Below the pieces are notes generated by a model. It saw only the letters and a program-made list of their open reading frames with translations. It was not told where the DNA came from and ran no database searches. The translations under genes and the position numbers were made by a program. Below, piece by piece: positions 53,687 to 61,114 of a stretch of DNA of 64,000 bases. The first letter of the stretch is position 1, and each line of letters begins with the position of its first letter. The DNA lies in NCBI RefSeq assembly GCF_900130125.1, contig NZ_FQXY01000007.1, forward strand, positions 186,001 through 250,000, in the 5' to 3' direction. This stretch comes from Bacteroides congonensis. GTDB lineage: Bacteria > Bacteroidota > Bacteroidia > Bacteroidales > Bacteroidaceae.

Positions 53687-55342
53687 ATGAAGAAACTATT
53701 GATATATATCAGCCTGGCAACTTGCCTGTCAGCTTGTGACTTCCTCGAAACGGACACTTACGATGAACTGTCGGAAAACAATGTCTACAACACCCTCGAA
53801 AGTTGCGAAGCAGGACTGGCGGGAATCTACGACCCGATGAGCAGTTCAAAGCTCTACGGCGGACACCTTATTACGACCTGTGATGCCGGCTCGGACATCA
53901 TGGTGTACAACAAGCAGTATAGTATCGGTATGACAAAGCTCTACCTCAACAACTATACTTCCGTTGACAAAGAGCTGAAAGAAGCATGGACGGAACTGTA
54001 CAAAGGCATCAACCGTGCCAATACTTACATCGAAGCCATCACCGACAAACCGGCGGACGTATGCAAGGATGAGCGTACCAAACAACGCCTGCTGGCAGAA
54101 GCCAAAGGTATGCGTGCCCTTTACTACATGAATCTGGTCAGTTTTTGGGGAGAAGTCCCCTTGCGCCTGACGGCTACCCGCGACCTGAAATCGCAGAAAC
54201 TGAAGCGCAGCCCGCAAATAGACATCTACAATCAAATCATTTCAGACCTTGAGGAAGCCGAAAAAGGCTGCCTCACCGCAGATGAACTGGCACAAGCCGG
54301 ACATATATCGGTAACCACGGCACAAGCACTGATGGCAAGAGCCTATATGTGGATGTCCGGTTATCCGGTCTATGCCGACAAATGGAACGAAGCATTGACT
54401 TACGCCCGCAAGGTAAGAGACAGCGAACTGCACGAACTGGTACAAGACCGTGGTGACTTGAACGGCTATGAAGCGCTTTTTATCGACCTGTGTTCCGACA
54501 AATATAACTGGAAGGAAAATATGTTTGAAGCGGAAATGTACGGCAACGACCTGAACATCACCCGCGAATCCGGTTCTATCGGCCTTTCAATCGGAATCAC
54601 CCAGGGTTCGGCCCTCGACCCCGACAACGGTTTCTGCTACGGCTTCTATAACGGTACCCGTATCCTGTTCCGTATGTATGAAGAGGGCGACAAACGCAAA
54701 TGGTGGAACTTCTCCAACTATGGTTTCCAAACGGAAAAGATAAGCGAGAACGTGGAAAAGGTAACACGCAAGTACAAGACGGAATCCGAACTGAAATCCA
54801 TGCGTGACGGAGATGCAGCCAAATACCGCAGGGAATATGAAGTAGTACGACCGCTGACACAATACAGCACGTCCATTAATATCCCCATCATGCGTTATGC
54901 AGACGTATTGCTGATGATTGCCGAAGCTGCCAACGAGGTGAACCAGGCTCCTACCCAGGAAGCGGTGGATGCCATCAATGAGGTAAGAAAGAGAGCGAAA
55001 GCCAGTGAAGTCAAACTTGGTGACTACGATTACGAAAGTTTCCGCGAACTGGTTCGCGACGAACGTGCCCGTGAATTGTGTTATGAAGGCAACCGCAAAA
55101 TGGACTTGCGCCGTTGGGGCAAGGATTATTTCGAAAAACGTATCAAGATGCTGGCAGACCAGAACATCATCGTAGGCGGAGAATATGACGGTGACAAAAT
55201 AGGTTATGATTTGGTATCTAGTGGCGGAACGAACATCAAGGCACAACCGGCTATCGAGCTGCAACCCAAGCATATCTATTTCCCTATTCCGGAAACAGAA
55301 CTGAACACCAATCCTATATGCGGACAGAACGAGGGATGGTAA
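53687..55342 (+). CDS. SusD-family nutrient-binding lipoprotein, locus B
   Basis: Surface lipoprotein of 551 residues (lipobox SAC near 17), partner of the SusC just upstream. SusD landmarks: EAKGMRALYYMNLVSFWGEVPL, the helical core with SVTTAQALMARAYMW, PIMRYADVLLMIAEAANEV, RELVRDERARELCYEG, and the ending YFPIPETELNTNPICGQNEGW. It resembles the locus A SusD along its full length, with small differences around the expected glycan-binding face. DUF5017 follows 29 bp later. Confidence 0.95.
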   Translation: MKKLLIYISLATCLSACDFLETDTYDELSENNVYNTLESCEAGLAGIYDPMSSSKLYGGHLITTCDAGSDIMVYNKQYSIGMTKLYLNNYTSVDKELKEAWTELYKGINRANTYIEAITDKPADVCKDERTKQRLLAEAKGMRALYYMNLVSFWGEVPLRLTATRDLKSQKLKRSPQIDIYNQIISDLEEAEKGCLTADELAQAGHISVTTAQALMARAYMWMSGYPVYADKWNEALTYARKVRDSELHELVQDRGDLNGYEALFIDLCSDKYNWKENMFEAEMYGNDLNITRESGSIGLSIGITQGSALDPDNGFCYGFYNGTRILFRMYEEGDKRKWWNFSNYGFQTEKISENVEKVTRKYKTESELKSMRDGDAAKYRREYEVVRPLTQYSTSINIPIMRYADVLLMIAEAANEVNQAPTQEAVDAINEVRKRAKASEVKLGDYDYESFRELVRDERARELCYEGNRKMDLRRWGKDYFEKRIKMLADQNIIVGGEYDGDKIGYDLVSSGGTNIKAQPAIELQPKHIYFPIPETELNTNPICGQNEGW

Positions 55343-55371
55343 TTTTATAAACGATAAAAGAACAACGCTTT

Positions 55372-56331
55372 ATGAAGTACAAAAATACACTATTATATGG
55401 AATGCTCCTGCTACTGGCAGGTACATTCGAAGCCTGCGACAATAACGGCATTGACGACCTGGATTTCAGCATAAGTCTGGACAATCCGCAAGAAACTTTT
55501 AAAGTAGGCGAACCTGTCACTTTCAATCTGTACGGAGACCCTGATTATCTGCTCTTCTATTCCGGAGAATATGGTAAGAAATATGCTAACCGCAACAGGA
55601 CAATGGCTGATGTGGAAGCCCTGAGTTTAACATACAACTTAGAATTAAAATATGCCGCCAAAAGATTCAGAAACGGAACACGCGTATTGATTTCGGAAGA
55701 CTTCAACGGGATTTATGACGAAGAAAACATCAATAAAGCTACTTGGAGTGATATGAACGGACAATTGCAAGTGCCTGTCATAGAGTCGGATAATGAGGGC
55801 TACCAACACGGAACCATCAGCAACGTGCAGGTCGATTTGTCGGACTACAAATATAAAAACTTCTATCTGGCCACCGAATATAATCTGCCTGCCCTGAATG
55901 AGGAAGAAAAAGGAAAGTATGTTCATCCCGATGTCTACTTCTATCCGAAGCTGAATCAGACCATAGACGGAAAAATGACACAGAAGACATCTCCGAAAGC
56001 TGATTTTGGATTTAACTTCGTAAGAATCAAATCGAACGACACTTCAAGTGACAACCCGACCGTTACCGCAGTAGACGACTCGAAAGTTTCCATCAATGGA
56101 CGTAACGGGAAAAACGGTACACACGTATGGGCAATCAGTTTGCCCATAGATGCAGCAAAGGTCAGTGCGGACGAAGGACTTTCTATCAAGAACTATTCCG
56201 CAGCCTTGCCCAAATACTCGCACATTTACAACGAACCGGGCGAATATACGGTCACTTTCGTTGCACGCAACGCCAATGCATGGAATTGCACGGAACAGGT
56301 AAAAGAGATAAAAGTAACTGTGGTGGAATAA
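55372..56331 (+). CDS. DUF5017 lipoprotein, probable surface glycan-binding protein, locus B
   Basis: Lipoprotein of 319 residues, lipobox EAC near 22. It contains VGEPVTFNLYGDPDYLLFYSGEYG, the hallmark of DUF5017, and the C-terminal NEPGEYTVTFVARNANAW. Same order and nearly the same length as the locus A protein (30403-31332). In related Bacteroides loci such proteins act beside SusD as glycan-binding lipoproteins; that role is inferred here. It is the third gene in the operon, 44 bp before the fimbrillin-like gene. Confidence 0.83.
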   Translation: MKYKNTLLYGMLLLLAGTFEACDNNGIDDLDFSISLDNPQETFKVGEPVTFNLYGDPDYLLFYSGEYGKKYANRNRTMADVEALSLTYNLELKYAAKRFRNGTRVLISEDFNGIYDEENINKATWSDMNGQLQVPVIESDNEGYQHGTISNVQVDLSDYKYKNFYLATEYNLPALNEEEKGKYVHPDVYFYPKLNQTIDGKMTQKTSPKADFGFNFVRIKSNDTSSDNPTVTAVDDSKVSINGRNGKNGTHVWAISLPIDAAKVSADEGLSIKNYSAALPKYSHIYNEPGEYTVTFVARNANAWNCTEQVKEIKVTVVE

Positions 56332-56375
56332 TGTCCGACATACACAGCCTAATAAATAACAATCATTAAAATCAC

Positions 56376-57872
56376 ATGGAAAACAAATTACTTTATACGG
56401 CTTTATTAATGGCCGCCGCATCGCTAACCTTCTGCGGATGTGACAATAACAACGAAGGAGAAGATGAAATACAGACCACCGACACGCCTTTGGTCTTGAC
56501 CGGGAAAAACTACAGTTTCGACCCGAAAGCCGCAGGTGCAGAGTGGAAAAACGGAAAGAATATCGGTATCTTCCTGACGACGGAAAATGGAGAGGAGATA
56601 ATAAACTCTTACGAGAATGTTTTGTATAAGTCCATCGAAGTGCCTGCGGGCTATTTTGCCCCGCCTGTGGTAGACGACCCTGTCTATTTCCCGCAAGACG
56701 GCAGCAAGACGAATCTCATCGCCTACTTCCCCTACTCGGAGAGTCTGACGGAGAACCGCATTGCAATGGATGTATCCAACCAGAACAGTGCATCGCCCTT
56801 TAATTTTCTTTATTCCAACAATTGCAAAGGAGTAGGTAAAGACAATAATAAGGTAGTTATGGAACTCCGTCCGGTGTTGTCACAAGTCGTGCTCGACCTT
56901 GTTCCCGGTGACGGAGTGACGAAGGAATATCTGGAAGAAGCAACCGTCCTACTGAAAGGGATGAATAGTAAAGCACAGTTCAATCTGCTGAGCGCTCAGT
57001 TCGAGAACTTAGAAGCAAAGAAGGATATCAAAATGAGAGCCAGTGAAACAGCCAACAGCGACACGGCACAAGTGATTCCGACAGCTTCGATAGAAGGCGC
57101 CCAACTTTATGTTTCACTCCCCAAAATGAACCGGGAATATACTTGGGAATTATCGGAAAAGTTATCTGAGCTTAAACAAGGTTATCGTTATATATGTACT
57201 GCCACAATTTCTTTGGACAAGATTTCCGTTGAAACAACGGAAGAACCGATTGCAGACTGGACTGACGGTAATCAGGCTACCGGCAATTTGCAGGAGAACT
57301 GGATACAGAGGACAATTGACGATTTACCGACAGGAGCAATAAAAGTAGAGACAGTAAATGATAAGCCCTGGCAATATGAGATTGGCAACTGGATTTTTGT
57401 AGCGAAGAGTGTTAGCCAAATCGGAGAAGCGGCAGTTATCAATGAATCGTCTTTGGGACACAACGTGATACATTGCAAGATAAACGACAATAATACTTGG
57501 TATAAGACCTACATCGCTCACAGAATGCCGACTCCGAAACGGGAAGTATATACTCTCAAATTCAAAATGAAAGGTACTGCCAACAAGTCGGTAAGATGTA
57601 TCATCTTAAGAGAAGATAAAAAGATTATAGCTATCAATGCCCCCGATAATAAATATCAGGGAGCCTATATGCTCAACCTTACAGAAGAATACAAGGAATA
57701 TCAGATAGACTTCGATTTCTCCAAACAGGTTTTAAGTATCTATAATACCGTCACAGACTATACAGAAACAACAGATGAAGTCCTGGAGAATCTGTTCCTT
57801 CAGTTCTCACCTGCAAACAATGATACTGAATTCTACCTGTACGATGTAGTACTTGAACTCAAAAAGAACTAA
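56376..57872 (+). CDS. Fimbrillin-like lipoprotein with C-terminal beta-sandwich module, locus B
   Basis: Lipoprotein of 498 residues (lipobox FCGC near 21), homologous to the locus A protein 26407-27936 over its full length. The N-terminal part has GKNYSFDPKAAGAEWKNG and DNNKVVMELRPVLSQVVLDL. The C-terminal module (about 330-498) has the pattern GHNVIHC-TWYKTYIAHRM-YTLKFKMKGT-DFDFSKQ. The same module follows as a separate gene 29 bp downstream. Surface glycan-binding protein is the likely role; the fold is inferred. Confidence 0.75.
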   Translation: MENKLLYTALLMAAASLTFCGCDNNNEGEDEIQTTDTPLVLTGKNYSFDPKAAGAEWKNGKNIGIFLTTENGEEIINSYENVLYKSIEVPAGYFAPPVVDDPVYFPQDGSKTNLIAYFPYSESLTENRIAMDVSNQNSASPFNFLYSNNCKGVGKDNNKVVMELRPVLSQVVLDLVPGDGVTKEYLEEATVLLKGMNSKAQFNLLSAQFENLEAKKDIKMRASETANSDTAQVIPTASIEGAQLYVSLPKMNREYTWELSEKLSELKQGYRYICTATISLDKISVETTEEPIADWTDGNQATGNLQENWIQRTIDDLPTGAIKVETVNDKPWQYEIGNWIFVAKSVSQIGEAAVINESSLGHNVIHCKINDNNTWYKTYIAHRMPTPKREVYTLKFKMKGTANKSVRCIILREDKKIIAINAPDNKYQGAYMLNLTEEYKEYQIDFDFSKQVLSIYNTVTDYTETTDEVLENLFLQFSPANNDTEFYLYDVVLELKKN

Positions 57873-57901
57873 TTAATAACAACTCTAAAAAAACAAGAAG
57901 T

Positions 57902-58603
57902 ATGAAAACAATGAACTTTAAACTGGGATTGGCATCTTTATTGGCTGCCGCCCTTCTGACTTCAGTGAACGCAAAAGCATCTGACAACAACGCCGACAAG
58001 CAAAAAGACAAAGTGGAAATTAAAGCCATCGCCAGCTTGCCTGTGGGAAAAATAGACCCTGTACACGATGACAAGACCAATCCCGAAGAAACAGACTTAT
58101 GGCTCTATCGCGTGATGAACGAACTGGAAACAGGAGACGTAAAGGTGGAACTCGACAAAGCTCTGAATCGTAACGTAATCCGTTGCGACTTCTACCAGCA
58201 GAAGAGCTGGTACGGCACTTACCTGTGCTACCGTACCAAGAATCAGGAAATGCAACGCAAAGTATATCGCCTCACTTTCAAGGCAAAAGGCACTTCGGGC
58301 AATAACATGAAAGTTATCATCGTCGGCAATAACGGCAAGGAATGTGTCATCACAGCGCGCAAGAGCGAATCCGAAACGCCTGCCGGATACAAACAGATTA
58401 ATCTGAAGAAAGACTATACCGAATATGCACTCGACTTCGACTTCTCCCAAAAAGTAAAAGCCCCCTACCCGTATCCTGACGGCAACGGTGAACTGGGAGA
58501 AACATCGGACGAGACGCTGACTAATTTCTTCATCATGTTCTCTCCGAACAGTGAATTCACCAAGTTTGTTCTGGACGACGTGAAACTCGAACTGAAAAAG
58601 TAA
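57902..58603 (+). CDS. Stand-alone secreted beta-sandwich module, locus B
   Basis: Protein of 233 residues. A signal peptide ends near NAKAS (about 25) without a lipobox cysteine, so it is probably soluble in the periplasm or secreted. Residues about 70-233 match the C-terminal modules of the two larger fimbrillin-like lipoproteins: RNVIRCDFYQQKSWYGTYL, RLTFKAKGTSGN, YALDFDFSQKVKAPYPYP and FVLDDVKLELKK. No family name can be given with certainty. It resembles carbohydrate-binding modules in its pattern of W/Y residues and beta strands. It has no counterpart in locus A as a separate gene. Confidence 0.7.
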   Translation: MKTMNFKLGLASLLAAALLTSVNAKASDNNADKQKDKVEIKAIASLPVGKIDPVHDDKTNPEETDLWLYRVMNELETGDVKVELDKALNRNVIRCDFYQQKSWYGTYLCYRTKNQEMQRKVYRLTFKAKGTSGNNMKVIIVGNNGKECVITARKSESETPAGYKQINLKKDYTEYALDFDFSQKVKAPYPYPDGNGELGETSDETLTNFFIMFSPNSEFTKFVLDDVKLELKK

Positions 58604-58620
58604 CACAACTTCCATAACAA

Positions 58621-59430
58621 TTGAAAATCATGAAAACACAATACATACGATTGGGAATAGCGTCTTTATTGACGCTCATTCTCGGTTCGTGCAGCCAGGA
58701 TGCAATAGACGGTACATTCCCCCAGGAAACGGGTAAAGAGATTGTTTTCAGTACCAGCATCATGCAGACGCGCACGCAGACCACCGACCGGAAGACGGTG
58801 TTTGTAGACGAAGACCACATCGGGGTCTTCGTCCTCAACCGGTCTACTTCCGCAACTCTTCACAGCAACCTGAATTATCTGTATAAAGAAAACGCATGGA
58901 GCTCTGAAACTCCCGTCACTTTCCCTCTCGACGGAAGCGACGTCAATTTCTATGCTTACTACCCATACGCAGAAGGAAGCACGGCAACCGTTTTCGACTT
59001 TATCGTCAGTACAGACCAGACAGCCAACGGATTGAACCCGAGCGACCTGTTGCTGGCTGAGAACGTGACATCGGAAGCGAACGATGAGGCGGTTACCCTT
59101 TCATTCACCCATGCCCTGGCGTTGCTTGAAGTAAAAGTCACCCTACCCGCAGGAGTAAAGGCAGACAAAGTGATACTGAAAGCCCACACGACCGCTTCGG
59201 TAGACCTCAAAGCACAGACCGCAACTGTGAAGGCAGATGTGCCCGTATCCGAAATAACTTTGATGAGGCTCAGTGACGACACCTTCCGCGGTGTAGTCCC
59301 CGCACAGGAATTAAGCGAAAGATGCATCAAAATCATCAGTGACAACGGCGCGTCATATCGGTACACAGCCGACAGTCCGACGACATTGCAAGCGAACAGC
59401 ATTAATACGATAACCGCCATTTGCCAATGA
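58621..59430 (+). CDS. Fimbrillin-like (Mfa1-type) lipoprotein, locus B
   Basis: Lipoprotein of 269 residues (lipobox GSC near 24; Met4 may be the start). The fimbrillin-like pattern is clear: KTVFVDEDHIGVFVLN, FPLDGSDVNFYAYYPY, DQTANGLNPSDLLLA and FTHALALLEVKV. It is the paralogue of the locus A protein 25568-26383. The next gene's preferred ATG overlaps its stop (ATGA, 59427-59430). Probably a surface glycan-binding lipoprotein of the uptake complex rather than a pilin. Confidence 0.78.
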   Translation: MKIMKTQYIRLGIASLLTLILGSCSQDAIDGTFPQETGKEIVFSTSIMQTRTQTTDRKTVFVDEDHIGVFVLNRSTSATLHSNLNYLYKENAWSSETPVTFPLDGSDVNFYAYYPYAEGSTATVFDFIVSTDQTANGLNPSDLLLAENVTSEANDEAVTLSFTHALALLEVKVTLPAGVKADKVILKAHTTASVDLKAQTATVKADVPVSEITLMRLSDDTFRGVVPAQELSERCIKIISDNGASYRYTADSPTTLQANSINTITAICQ

Positions 59431-61106
59431 AACGACTAGGAAACATGCCGGGAAAGAGTATTCTTTACCTGTTTTGTCTACTGGTGATAGCGGCCTGTCA
59501 TTCCGACGAAAAGCCGGAAGAGGCAGGCCCTTTGCCTGTTGTACCCACCCCTGAACCGGAGCCCGAACCGGAAACGTCCGATTGCAAGGCATGGACAGAC
59601 TTCGTGGCAGGTAACGAAGCGAACATACTCCTTGATTTCTCCTATGCCGGTTACAAACACGGAGAAACGGCACCACCCGATGTATGGACATTGGGATATA
59701 CTGTTTATGATGTCACCGACTACGGAGCCATCCCCGACGACGGCAAATCCGACCGGAATGCCATACTGAAGATTCTTGATAAAATAGGTATCAACGGTAA
59801 CCGCAAAGCCAACGCCCTTATTTATTTTCCCGAAGGTGAATTCATCCTTTATGATGAAAGCGACCGGGGCGGCACGGACAACGACGTGAGAATGCAGATA
59901 CGTGCCGGAAATATCATCCTGAAAGGGGCAGGACGAGACAAGACCATCCTCACCATGGCAGTCCCCTACCCGCCGCTGCCCAATGTGGAATGGGCAGGCT
60001 CCATGTTCGACTTCAAGAACTGGAACGGATTCTCGAACCTGTTGGCAAAAGTAACGGGAAGTTCGCCGAAAGGCAGTTTCTCCGTTGAGGTGGCTTCTAC
60101 GGGAAGCATCCGTCCGGGCGACCGCGTCTGCCTGAAACTGGAAGACAACTCTCCCGAACTGATTGCCGAAGAACTGCATCCTTATCGGTGGATGACTTCC
60201 ATGACGCAGTTGCAGACGCAAGGCGTGCAAGTGTACGATTTCCACGAAGTGAAATCCGTCAGCGGCAACCGCATCACCTTCACCGAGCCCATCATGCATG
60301 AAGTGAATCCCCGCTGGAACTGGACTGTCTGCCACTACGACTGCTACGAGAACGTGGGAGTGGAAGACCTGTCTTTCAAAGGGCAGGCAGGAGAGGATTT
60401 TGTTCATAGCCAATGGTATGAGAACTCCGCCTACAAGCCACTCGCCTTCCAGCAAATTGTCAATGGCTGGGTACGCCGGGTGGATTTCTACAGTGTCAGC
60501 GAAGCGGCCACCTTCACCTTGTGCGCCAATATCTCCGCCTACGACATCCACATCGGCGGAAACCGAGGGCATTGTTCCGTACATACTTCCGGCTCGTCAC
60601 GGGTGCTGATAGCGGACGTAAGGGACGAAGCTAAATCCAAAACGATGACAAATGCAGGACAATGGCATGCAGTAGGTGTCAGCAAGCAATCGTTGGGAAC
60701 AGTCATCAAGGACTGTATCTGGGGAAATGACACTAATTTCGAATCGCACGCTACACAACCCAGAGCAACTTTGCTGGATGGTTGCACAGGCGGCTTTCTC
60801 CAGTCCCATCAAGGTGGGGATACGAATCAACTGCCCAATCATCTGGACGATTTGGTACTTTGGAATTTCTGCGCAACCCGTACCCTTTCCAACGAAGCCG
60901 ACAAGTGGATATGGTGGAGCGACGAACGCGGCTGGAAATTTCTTCCACCGGTTATTGTCGGTTTTCATGGAGAAAATGTTAATTTTGAAACTTCACACGT
61001 GAAACTGATAGAGAGCTATGGCAAGAAGGTTCGCCCGCTTTCCCTCTATGAGGCCCAGTTACAACGTCGGCTGGGATATTTGCCGGATATTGATTATCTT
61101 AAATAA
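59427..61106 (+). CDS. Right-handed beta-helix lipoprotein (pectate-lyase-like, DUF4955), locus B
   Basis: Lipoprotein of 559 residues from the ATG at 59427 (lipobox AAC); an upstream TTG adds only two residues. An acidic proline-rich linker is followed by the start of a beta-helix (YDVTDYGAIPDDGKSDRNAI) typical of pectate-lyase-superfamily folds and many turns with repeated N/G/V patterns (about 90-480). A C-terminal segment, GENVNFETSHVKLIESYGKK, resembles DUF4955 proteins. Such folds include lyases and hydrolases of uronic-acid glycans; catalytic residues were not identified. Last gene of the operon, absent from locus A. A third depolymerase acting with GH29 and the lyase is a plausible role. 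Confidence 0.68.
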   Translation: MKRLGNMPGKSILYLFCLLVIAACHSDEKPEEAGPLPVVPTPEPEPEPETSDCKAWTDFVAGNEANILLDFSYAGYKHGETAPPDVWTLGYTVYDVTDYGAIPDDGKSDRNAILKILDKIGINGNRKANALIYFPEGEFILYDESDRGGTDNDVRMQIRAGNIILKGAGRDKTILTMAVPYPPLPNVEWAGSMFDFKNWNGFSNLLAKVTGSSPKGSFSVEVASTGSIRPGDRVCLKLEDNSPELIAEELHPYRWMTSMTQLQTQGVQVYDFHEVKSVSGNRITFTEPIMHEVNPRWNWTVCHYDCYENVGVEDLSFKGQAGEDFVHSQWYENSAYKPLAFQQIVNGWVRRVDFYSVSEAATFTLCANISAYDIHIGGNRGHCSVHTSGSSRVLIADVRDEAKSKTMTNAGQWHAVGVSKQSLGTVIKDCIWGNDTNFESHATQPRATLLDGCTGGFLQSHQGGDTNQLPNHLDDLVLWNFCATRTLSNEADKWIWWSDERGWKFLPPVIVGFHGENVNFETSHVKLIESYGKKVRPLSLYEAQLQRRLGYLPDIDYLK

Positions 61107-61114
61107 AGTATCTT

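Noticed and set aside
59478..60584. 368-codon minus-strand reading frame
   Set aside because: Antisense to the beta-helix protein, which has a signal peptide, operon spacing and coherent domains.
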